Assembly (NCBI GenBank): GCA_009995705.1
Contig: JAADBR010000022.1
Location: 1-39,883 of the forward strand
Direction: 5' to 3'
Length of the DNA stretch: 39,883 nt
Source: Microcystis aeruginosa W13-11
GTDB taxonomy: Bacteria; Cyanobacteriota; Cyanobacteriia; Cyanobacteriales; Microcystaceae
The notes under the pieces are model-generated. The model was given only the letters and a program-made list of their open reading frames with translations. It searched no databases and had not been told where the DNA came from. Position numbers and translations under genes: made by a program. Of this stretch, positions 33,137 through 39,883 are shown piece by piece. How positions within the stretch are numbered: the first letter of the stretch is position 1; the number at the start of each line of letters is the position of its first letter.

Positions 33137-34042
33137 TTAATCCGATGAGGGGGAATTTTCTGCGCTTTGCGATCGAGTTTCGGGAGGAGTATCTTCTCCG
33201 ACAGTTTTTTCTGGGGGCAAATCTTCCTCTGGGGGGGAATTTTCTTCACTTTTTGAGCGAGTTTCTGGGGGAGTATTTTCTCCGATAATTTCCTCTTGGG
33301 GCAAATCTTCCTCGGTAACTTCAATAATCACCGTTTCGCTAACAGCAATAGTTTCGACTTTAACATTTGCGACAGGTTCAGTCGGGGGAATTTCTGGGAA
33401 ATTTTCGGAAGAGTTGATCTCTTCTGTTGCCAAATCAAAATCATCGAAATCATCGAAAGTTTCATCATCATCAATAATTTCTTCAGCTTTTTCCTCAATT
33501 TCTGTCACTGATTCTGTGGTGGTTTCCCCGATAGCTGCCGCTGTTTCGACAACGGGGGCAATCGTTTCTTGAGCTTTTTCCCCAATTTCTGTCACTGATT
33601 CTGTGGTGGGTTCCCCGATAGCTGCCGCTGTTTCGACAGCGGGGGCAATCGTTTCTTTAACCGTTTCTTTGACTTTTACCGCTACTTTCTCAGGTTTAGC
33701 TTTAGTTTTGGGGGATTGAGCTGGAGTAACTTTCCCCAGACGATTGCCTAACCAACCGACAATAGTAAATAATTTAACTGGTTTGTCGGGATAAAAAAGT
33801 GCTTGTCTGAGTTTGAGAGTTTGCCAAGCGAAAGCAATAAATAAAATGGCCGCGGCAGCTTGTCCGAGGAGGATAGCGCCTGTAATCCTTCCCGCGCACA
33901 ACCAGAGAACAAGGGCATAGAATAATCCTACCGCACTCCAGAGAAAATCATCTTGACGGTGGCGATCGGGGGCGATAAAAGCGGTGGTGAGGAGGTAGAG
34001 ACTACTTAATCCCACCACGACCGCTAGGATATAGGGCAACAT
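33137..34042 (-). CDS. Ycf66-family membrane protein with acidic repetitive tail
   Basis: A 301-residue protein. The first ~85 residues carry about three helices with Ycf66-family features (MLPYILAVVVGLSSLYLLTT, FYALVLWLCAGRITGAILLG, FAWQTLKLRQALFYPDKP). The remainder is very acidic and disordered. It contains two tandem copies of a ~33-residue unit (ETAAAIGEPTTESVTEIGEKAQETIAPV then ETAAAIGETTTESVTEIEEKAEEI) and two further PPETRS-SEENSPPE-like repeats near the end. Ycf66 is found in cyanobacteria and some plastids; its function is unsettled. Confidence 0.78.
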   Translation of the reverse strand: MLPYILAVVVGLSSLYLLTTAFIAPDRHRQDDFLWSAVGLFYALVLWLCAGRITGAILLGQAAAAILFIAFAWQTLKLRQALFYPDKPVKLFTIVGWLGNRLGKVTPAQSPKTKAKPEKVAVKVKETVKETIAPAVETAAAIGEPTTESVTEIGEKAQETIAPVVETAAAIGETTTESVTEIEEKAEEIIDDDETFDDFDDFDLATEEINSSENFPEIPPTEPVANVKVETIAVSETVIIEVTEEDLPQEEIIGENTPPETRSKSEENSPPEEDLPPEKTVGEDTPPETRSQSAENSPSSD

Positions 34043-34207
34043 TTGCGATTCTCCTTTGACATTTCCTTTTTTATTGTGCGTTATTTGGGGTCGATCGAGT
34101 CTATTTTTTGATTAATTTGGGAAATTATCGAGTCAGATAGTCTTTACCTGTGTTTATGAATAGCCATAGTTAATATTAGGAAATTCTGGGTTTATCCTCT
34201 GCTGCTT

Positions 34208-34393
34208 GTGCTGTTCAGATTAAGCAAGCTTTCGGATCAAATGATTAAGTTTTGGTCTTTAACAAGCAAAGGAAAATTAGCAACCCTTGATCAACCCACA
34301 GACAAACTGTTATCTTTAGTAATTGATGCCGATGGTAAATATTTAATTATTGGTAGTGCTGACAAAACTGTAAAAATCTGGCAAAATGGGTAA
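34208..34393 (+). pseudogene. WD40 repeat remnant
   Basis: An open stretch of about 61 codons encodes one and a half WD40 blades: SDQMIKFWSLTSKGKLATLD and LSLVIDADGKYLIIGSADKT followed by VKIWQNG and a stop. Upstream in the same frame the similarity ends abruptly in unrelated sequence. It looks like the 3' end of a former WD40 gene, 21 bases before holA. Confidence 0.65.
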
Positions 34394-34414
34394 TAGTAAC
34401 ACCTCAAGAAACTT

Positions 34415-35398
34415 ATGCCGACAATATTTTATTGGGGAGAAGATGAATTTGCGATTAACCAAGCGGTGAAAAATCTGCAAACAAAACTTCTCGATCCCAA
34501 TTGGATACAGTTTAATTATGATAAAATTAATGGTGATCGCAATGAGGCAATTATCGAAGCCCTCAATCAAGCGATGACTGCAGTTTTCGGCATGGGAAAT
34601 CGTTTAGTTTGGTTAGCCGATACGGTTATTTGTCAACAATGTTCCGAGGATATTTTCAAGGAATTACAGCGCACTTTGCCCAATTTACCCGAAAATTCCT
34701 ATCTGTTATTAACCAGTGCCAAAAAACCCGACTCCCGCTTAAAATCGAGCAAGTTTATCCAAAATCAGGCAGAGGTTAAAGAGTTTGAACTAATTCCCCC
34801 TTGGAAAGTCGAGGAAATTGCCCAAAGAGTTAAGGAAATTGCCAAAGAAGTGGGGGTAAAATTAACCCCCGATGCGATCAAACTCTTAGCGGAATCAGTG
34901 GGAAATAACAGCCGCTTGCTGTGGATGGAGTTAGAAAAACTGCGTTTATTTAAAAATAATTCGGCGGGAAGTATTGACAAAAAGGACATTTTAAGCTTAG
35001 TCAATGCCAGCAATCAAAGCAGCTTACAGTTAGCCAGTGCGATTTTAAAACGGGAGACAGGCAAGGCCCTCGAATTAGTCAATGAATTATTAAATCGTAA
35101 CGAGAACCCCTTGGCTATCACCGCCACCCTAGGGGGTCAATTTCGCACTTGGGCAATAGTAAAATTAAAAATTGAAGAAGGAGAAAAAGACGAGAAAAAT
35201 ATCGCCGCCGCCGCCGAAATTGCCAATCCCAAGCGACTGTATTTCATTCGCAAAGAGATACAATCCTTTTCTTCTAAGCAACTTCTGGCCACCTTGCCCA
35301 TACTTCTCGAATTAGAATATCGTCTCAAGCGGGGTGCAGAACCTTTGGCAACTTTGCAAACCAAAATTATTGAACTTTGTTGTTTATTGGTGACTTAA
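34415..35398 (+). CDS. holA: DNA polymerase III subunit delta
   Basis: A 327-residue clamp-loader subunit that opens the beta clamp. It has the family outline: an N-terminal MPTIFYWGEDEFAINQAVK, FGMGNRLVWLAD, KKPDSRLKSSKF, a three-helix middle with GNNSRLLWMELEKL, and the collar segment LASAILKRETGKALELVNEL ... PLAITATLGGQFRTW. The end is ...LETYRLKRGAEPL-like, as in other deltas. No Walker motif, as expected for this subunit. Confidence 0.93.
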   Translation: MPTIFYWGEDEFAINQAVKNLQTKLLDPNWIQFNYDKINGDRNEAIIEALNQAMTAVFGMGNRLVWLADTVICQQCSEDIFKELQRTLPNLPENSYLLLTSAKKPDSRLKSSKFIQNQAEVKEFELIPPWKVEEIAQRVKEIAKEVGVKLTPDAIKLLAESVGNNSRLLWMELEKLRLFKNNSAGSIDKKDILSLVNASNQSSLQLASAILKRETGKALELVNELLNRNENPLAITATLGGQFRTWAIVKLKIEEGEKDEKNIAAAAEIANPKRLYFIRKEIQSFSSKQLLATLPILLELEYRLKRGAEPLATLQTKIIELCCLLVT

Positions 35399-35461
35399 TA
35401 ATCTTTCTTACCTTTCAGAAATCCTCTAGAATAAGATTCTATAGACTTCTCAATAACCACA

Positions 35462-37075
35462 ATGACCGATGATGCCATCCCTAGTCTAAACTTAGCGATA
35501 TCTAGTTTAGCCACGAGTAATAATTTCGCCCGTTGGGTGACGAAAGCACCCCTACCGGGGGGATATGTGCATCATGACTGTGAATGGACCGGGAGTCTAG
35601 CCACGGAATGGATGGCATGGCAGGAAATGTTCTGTCTGGAAAAAATGCCGACCTTGCCGATGTTAGAGCAATTAGAGGGAAATTCTCGACCTAAACTGAC
35701 TCTTTCGGGAGAAGGCAGCAGTTATGGCGGTCGATTAATGCAGAAACTAGGTATTAGTCTCTGGCAATGGTTATTTCAAGCATCAATTGGTCAAAGTTTC
35801 GCCCAAAGTCAGGGAATCGCTCTCGGCAAAAATCAGCCCCTGCGAATTCGCTTGGAATGTCGCAATCCCTATTTAATTCTGCTGCCCTGGGAAATTATGC
35901 AGCAAGCGGGTAAACAGGCTATATCTCTGCATCCGAATATACTCTTTAGCCGCACCACCAGCGATGTGGAACCACTACCACCGATAAAACCGAGTAATGG
36001 TCTCAATATTCTCTTAGTTATCGGCGAAAAACAGATTAAAACCGCCGCTAGTTCCCTCAACCTCACCGCCATTAACACCGATGGAGAAACTAATCCCGAC
36101 CAGGCACTGGAATCCGAGGCCACCAATCTCATCCGGGCCATCTCCCCCAGTGGTTCCCTCCAGAATTGGGGAGTGAAAGTCAAAGTCGATACCTTAATTC
36201 GACCGGGGGCGAAAGAACTGACCAAGGCCCTGGATACGGGTAAATATAAAGCTTTTTTCTACGCTGGTCACGGAATAGCCGCCCCCAATGGTGGTTCCCT
36301 ATTTCTGCGGTCAGGGGAACAGCTAAATGGGACGGAGTTGGCCCAAGCTTTGGTGAGAAATCAGGTCATTTTAACGGTTTTTAATGCCTGTTGGGGTGCT
36401 TATCCCGCTAAATACGGTCAGGAGATGATTCCCCGCAGCAGTCTGGCGGAAGTCTTGATTCACCACGGCGTTCCCGCAGTTTTGGCCATGCGAGATGCGA
36501 TCGCTGATCGTGAGGCCTTGAGTTTTATCGAGGTTTTTACCCGCAGCCTGTTGCCTCTCGGTCTGAGAGTCCCTATCGATCAGGCCGTTCGTATCGCTAG
36601 ACAGCAATTATTAACCCTCTACAAGTACAATCAACCTGCTTGGACTTTGCCGATCCTCTATATGCACCCAGAATTCGACGGGCAATTGCTGCAAACCCTT
36701 GATGAGACTCAATTACCGACGGTTATGCCCAATGTCTCCGGAATAATGCCCGCCGCTTTCTTATACTATCTCGATCGTCCCGAAAGAAAATGGTCAATCC
36801 GTGGTGGCGCCATGAATATAGGACGGGACATGGAAAATGATTTACAGATTGCTGAAAAATGGGTTAGTAAAAACCATTGTCGGATAATTTGCCGTAAAAA
36901 TGCCGATTATCCAGACTATCAATACTTTCTCGAAGATTTCTCCCGTTTTGGTACTTTTATCTACCAAGATGGCCACTGGAAACAGGTTCATAACCAAGAA
37001 GTTCCCCTAGAGTCCGGTTTACAGATTCGCTTCGGCAGTCACCAAGGCCAAATCCTCGTATTTCTGGTGGAATAA
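35462..37075 (+). CDS. CHAT protease-like domain with C-terminal FHA domain
   Basis: A 537-residue protein. The middle holds a CHAT (caspase-like) domain, about residues 180-410, with the catalytic dyad His270 in FFYAGHGI and Cys310 in TVFNACWGAY, and the following RSSLAEVLIHHGVPAVLAMR. An N-terminal ~170 residues of mixed fold precede it. From about 440 an FHA domain follows: IGRDMENDLQIA, VSKNHCRI, the DFSRFGTFIY loop and a final LQIRFGSHQGQILVF. CHAT proteins are predicted proteases of bacterial conflict and cell-death systems. FHA would link it to Ser/Thr phosphorylation, and the TerY-P-like kinase lies 3 kb away. A functional link is inference. Confidence 0.88.
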   Translation: MTDDAIPSLNLAISSLATSNNFARWVTKAPLPGGYVHHDCEWTGSLATEWMAWQEMFCLEKMPTLPMLEQLEGNSRPKLTLSGEGSSYGGRLMQKLGISLWQWLFQASIGQSFAQSQGIALGKNQPLRIRLECRNPYLILLPWEIMQQAGKQAISLHPNILFSRTTSDVEPLPPIKPSNGLNILLVIGEKQIKTAASSLNLTAINTDGETNPDQALESEATNLIRAISPSGSLQNWGVKVKVDTLIRPGAKELTKALDTGKYKAFFYAGHGIAAPNGGSLFLRSGEQLNGTELAQALVRNQVILTVFNACWGAYPAKYGQEMIPRSSLAEVLIHHGVPAVLAMRDAIADREALSFIEVFTRSLLPLGLRVPIDQAVRIARQQLLTLYKYNQPAWTLPILYMHPEFDGQLLQTLDETQLPTVMPNVSGIMPAAFLYYLDRPERKWSIRGGAMNIGRDMENDLQIAEKWVSKNHCRIICRKNADYPDYQYFLEDFSRFGTFIYQDGHWKQVHNQEVPLESGLQIRFGSHQGQILVFLVE

Positions 37076-37076
37076 T

Positions 37077-37097
37077 TAGGGTTGGCTGAAAACCCTA
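37077..37097. terminator. Hairpin between the convergent CHAT and corA genes
   Basis: TAGGGTT and AACCCTA form a 7-bp stem directly after the CHAT-FHA stop. CTAACTTTTT follows on the plus strand, so it can end that transcript. Confidence 0.6.
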
Positions 37098-37098
37098 T

Positions 37099-38256
37099 CT
37101 AACTTTTTGCTTCCTCTTTCAGGGAATAAATTGGTTTAAACCAACCTTTGCGCCAGAAGTAGAAAATCAGGCCCCCCGCTACGGCTAACATGACTAACCA
37201 GACAAGGAAATAACTCCATTCTCCTTTTAATTCTGGCATATTCTCGAAGTTCATGCCATAGACACCAACGATAAAAGTTAAGGGAATAAAAATCGTCGAA
37301 ATTACGGTTAAAAACTTCATAATTTCGTTTAATTTATTGCCCATAGTGGACATATAAACATCCATCAAACTCGCCGCTAATTCTCGATAAGCTTCGATAA
37401 TTTCCAGAATTTGAATGACGTGGTCGTAGGAATCCCGAAAATAAATTTGTACCTCATCACTGACTATACCATGATGGTCACGCATCAGTAAATGTAGGAC
37501 ATTTCGCATCGGCCAAATTAAGCGACGCAGTGCCAATAATTCCCGACGGACATCATATATTTCCTGCATGGTATCTCGATCGGGATTACTAATAATCGCA
37601 TCTTCCAACGCTTCGATCCGATCTTCGTAGTGTTCTACCACGGGAAAATAACCATCGATAATCGTGTCTAATAATAAATAAGTTAAATAATCCGCCCCCG
37701 ATTTCCGTACTCGTCCCTGGGAAGTGCGAATTCGATCTCTGACTATCTCAAAACAGTCCTGTAACTCCTCCTCTTGAAAACTCAAAAGATAGCGTTTTCC
37801 CAAGACAAAACTCACCTGTTCTGTATCAAAACCGCTTTCATCTTCTTTCAGTCGCACCATCTGAGAAATCACTAACAATTGATTGTTATAGTCCTCTAAC
37901 TTGGGACGCTGCGGCACATTAACCACATCTTCTAATAACAAAGGATGCAGATTAAAAATTTCCCCTACTTGTTTTAAAACCGTCTCACTCCCTAACCCTT
38001 GAATATCCATCCAAGACACGGTATTTGTGCCAATATAGGGGGCGCAAGCATTGGGGGTAATATCCACCTTGCGAATGGCATTATCTTCATCGTAGTCGAT
38101 TAAAATAATCCGCGAGGGTTTGGCATCCGGTTCGATAATTAATGTCCCCGGTTCACTACCCGGTTCATCATAAAAATAATCGAAGTAGTCTTCTTCCTCG
38201 TCTCCATCGGTATCGGGACGGTGGTTAACGAATATATCGGGTTGTAGTTGGGTCAT
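37099..38256 (-). CDS. corA: Magnesium/cobalt transporter CorA
   Basis: A 385-residue channel-type divalent cation transporter. A large cytoplasmic N-terminal funnel domain (about residues 40-320) contains QRPKLEDYNNQLLVI and DRIEALEDAI. Two C-terminal membrane helices follow, with the selectivity signature YGMN (VGVYGMNFENMPEL) in the loop after helix 1. The extreme N-terminus is unusually acidic (DGDEEEDYFDYFYDEPG). Convergent with the CHAT gene. Confidence 0.97.
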   Translation of the reverse strand: MTQLQPDIFVNHRPDTDGDEEEDYFDYFYDEPGSEPGTLIIEPDAKPSRIILIDYDEDNAIRKVDITPNACAPYIGTNTVSWMDIQGLGSETVLKQVGEIFNLHPLLLEDVVNVPQRPKLEDYNNQLLVISQMVRLKEDESGFDTEQVSFVLGKRYLLSFQEEELQDCFEIVRDRIRTSQGRVRKSGADYLTYLLLDTIIDGYFPVVEHYEDRIEALEDAIISNPDRDTMQEIYDVRRELLALRRLIWPMRNVLHLLMRDHHGIVSDEVQIYFRDSYDHVIQILEIIEAYRELAASLMDVYMSTMGNKLNEIMKFLTVISTIFIPLTFIVGVYGMNFENMPELKGEWSYFLVWLVMLAVAGGLIFYFWRKGWFKPIYSLKEEAKS

Positions 38257-38447
38257 AAGCTTACAACAATCTGGCTAATTTGGGCAATAAGAAAACAGAA
38301 AAGTTAAAAAATTTAATTTGCCTAAAGTTACTATCTATCGCCATGGGATTACAGTAAACTGAAAATTGTTTACTGATTTATTCCCTCCTGATAATTATCA
38401 ACGATGAGATTAATCGGGAGAATTAGCAATATTGACGGCCAAAATTT

Positions 38448-39473
38448 ATGGAATCCGCCTCTTTTATTCCCCGTCTAGTTATCCCCGTCGGTGATCCCGC
38501 TGGAATCGGCCCTGAAGTGGTGTTAAAAGCGATCGCCGATTCCCCAATCTCGTCTGGTTGTCAGATTACTCTAATCGGCACCAGAACGCTTCTCGAAAAA
38601 GCCTATCACGATCCCCATCTTCTCGATCGCTTTTCTCTGATCGATTTACCCTACAATCAAGAAAAAATCGTTTGCGGGCGTGGGGATGCCCACAGTGGTG
38701 AAATCAGCTTTTTTTACCTGCAAGAAGCCATAAAACGCACCCTCAAGGGCGAATTTGATGGTATTGTCACCGGTCCGATTGCCAAATCCTGTTGGCAGTT
38801 GGCCGGTTATGATTTCCCCGGTCAAACGGAGGTTTTAGCTACCATGGCGGGAATTAACCGTTATGGGATGCTATTCGTCGCTAAATCCCCTCACACCGGC
38901 TATAACTTACGCTCTCTCCTCGCCACTACCCACATCCCCCTGCGAGAAGTTGCCGATGCTCTTAACCCCGATCTGATGACCCGAAAACTAAACCTATTGA
39001 TCGAGTCTTTAAAGCTAGATTTCGGCATTTATCGCCCAAAAATCGCCATATCCGGCCTTAATCCCCACAGTGGCGAAGGGGGAAAACTGGGAAGGGAAGA
39101 AAAAGACTGGTTACAGCCTTGGCTGGAGTCAATGGCGCAGCAATACCCGCAAACCCAATTAATCGGCCTTGTCCCCCCCGATACCCTTTGGGTGGAACCG
39201 GGACGCGCTTGGTTTAGCGGTGCAGGGCAACCCGCCGACGCATATCTGGCATTATACCACGATCAGGGTCTAATTCCCGTGAAATTAATGGCTTTTGACT
39301 GTGCTGTTAATACTACCATCGGTTTACCCTTTGTTCGCACCTCTCCAGACCACGGGACGGCTTTTGATATCGCCGGCCTTGGCATCGCCAGGGCCCAGAG
39401 TATGCAAGCGGCGATCCAATTAGCGATCGAATTATGTCAGCAGCGCCGTATAGTTGGGGGTTGGGGAGAATAA
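38448..39473 (+). CDS. pdxA: 4-hydroxythreonine-4-phosphate dehydrogenase
   Basis: A 341-residue NAD-dependent enzyme of the DXP-dependent pyridoxal phosphate route. It oxidises 4-phosphohydroxythreonine, which decarboxylates before condensation by PdxJ. Signatures are [10 protein letters not shown] (residues about 16-25), [26 protein letters not shown] (metal His) and [14 protein letters not shown]. Full length; no neighbours from the pathway in the window. Confidence 0.97.
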   Translation: MESASFIPRLVIPVGDPAGIGPEVVLKAIADSPISSGCQITLIGTRTLLEKAYHDPHLLDRFSLIDLPYNQEKIVCGRGDAHSGEISFFYLQEAIKRTLKGEFDGIVTGPIAKSCWQLAGYDFPGQTEVLATMAGINRYGMLFVAKSPHTGYNLRSLLATTHIPLREVADALNPDLMTRKLNLLIESLKLDFGIYRPKIAISGLNPHSGEGGKLGREEKDWLQPWLESMAQQYPQTQLIGLVPPDTLWVEPGRAWFSGAGQPADAYLALYHDQGLIPVKLMAFDCAVNTTIGLPFVRTSPDHGTAFDIAGLGIARAQSMQAAIQLAIELCQQRRIVGGWGE

Positions 39474-39883
39474 ATAAAAATAATCTCCTATTACTTCCGA
39501 CTTGATGATTCAATCCAAGCTTTTGGGGGGTTCTACCCCCCAACCCCCCCGCGCATTAGTTTTTCGGTGAGATGCTTACACGCGGCTGCTGATACATCTG
39601 TAATCATTTAAGGGTCACTCGACTTGCAGGAGTGCCTCTCCTGATATGTGGCCCATACTCAAGGGATTTAGTGTCATTGACGAATTTGCGTTATTTCAGC
39701 TTCTATTTTCCAGTCAGTCCCGATGAAAAAATTTTCACCCCCCCAGAGTAAAGAGGTTTCCTTCCCTAGACCCCACACGAAAAAAGACGGGAGCTTGGTA
39801 GCCCCGTCGTTTCAACACGGGTCGGAAAAGCGACGCGAGCGGATTTATCCACCGTCCTAATGTCTGTCATGATGTGGGTCATT
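39474..39883. other. Gene-free right end with hairpins and repeat fragments
   Basis: No gene is supportable. TTGGGGGG/CCCCCCAA (39523-39543) is a perfect 8-bp hairpin that may end the pdxA transcript. Bases 39688-39717 repeat 12214-12243 exactly. GACGGG (39786-39791) with CCCGTC (39803-39808) is another terminator-like hairpin. A partial or decayed mobile element could lie here and continue past the edge. Confidence 0.55.

Noticed and set aside
33130..33324. Lys/Pro-rich minus-strand frame at the end of the Ycf66 gene
   Set aside because: A frame shadow of the repetitive acidic tail of the 33137-34042 gene.
39760..39883. Start of a structural RNA or tRNA at the right edge
   Set aside because: There is a short GACGGG/CCCGTC hairpin but no T-loop, acceptor stem or other conserved element before the edge.

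Overview
The window looks like chromosomal DNA of a unicellular cyanobacterium, and Microcystis or a close relative fits best. The grounds are frequent GCGATCGC (HIP1) sites, moderate-to-low GC content, cyanobacterial families (Ycf66, DUF2996, DUF3110, AAA-like/WD40 proteins, CHAT domain), an aa3-type ctaCDE operon with ctaA/ctaB alongside, and many short dispersed repeats of the TGATAACTGATAACTG and GTAGGGTGGGTTA kinds. The genus is an inference.

Left third (1-17.4 kb), mostly housekeeping. The 5' end of an RTX (calcium-binding repeat) gene runs off the left edge. Next come an acyl-CoA dehydrogenase and a free acyl carrier protein with overlapping frames. The respiratory block has ctaC-ctaD-ctaE (minus strand), with ctaA-ctaB (heme A synthesis) diverging on the plus strand. 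dnaA and def (peptide deformylase) follow, then DUF2996, DUF3110 and YraN-family genes, a membrane-anchored TPR protein, several uncharacterised genes and a YbhN-like membrane protein. A gene-free stretch at 12.8-13.1 kb has promoter-like and terminator-like signals and may encode a small RNA.

Centre (17.5-33.1 kb), the notable part. A 1108-residue AAA-like/WD40 protein precedes an 11.7-kb minus-strand operon. It begins with a Ser/Thr kinase carrying a zinc ribbon, a von Willebrand A (TerY-like) protein and a PP2C phosphatase: the kinase/vWA/phosphatase set known as the TerY-P triad. A small Cys-rich protein resembling a detached TerY-C zinc domain follows. Downstream are membrane proteins: a DUF1036-like coiled-coil protein, an FHA-PrsW intramembrane protease fusion, a DUF2135-type protein and further multi-helix proteins. 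Two modules recur. A ~100-residue helical module begins three proteins and one frameshifted remnant. A ~95-residue beta-rich, FHA-like module ends four proteins, including the kinase. Several genes overlap by ATGA or TGATG, and a two-gene unit has been tandemly duplicated. The operon lies between two same-orientation copies of a ~187-bp MITE-like element. I infer a membrane-associated phospho-signalling, stress or conflict system with shared docking domains; no activity is shown by sequence alone.

Right end (33.1-39.9 kb). A Ycf66-family protein with an acidic repetitive tail, a decayed WD40 fragment, holA (DNA polymerase III delta), a CHAT-FHA protein, corA and pdxA. The last ~400 bp hold hairpins and repeat fragments but no gene I can support.
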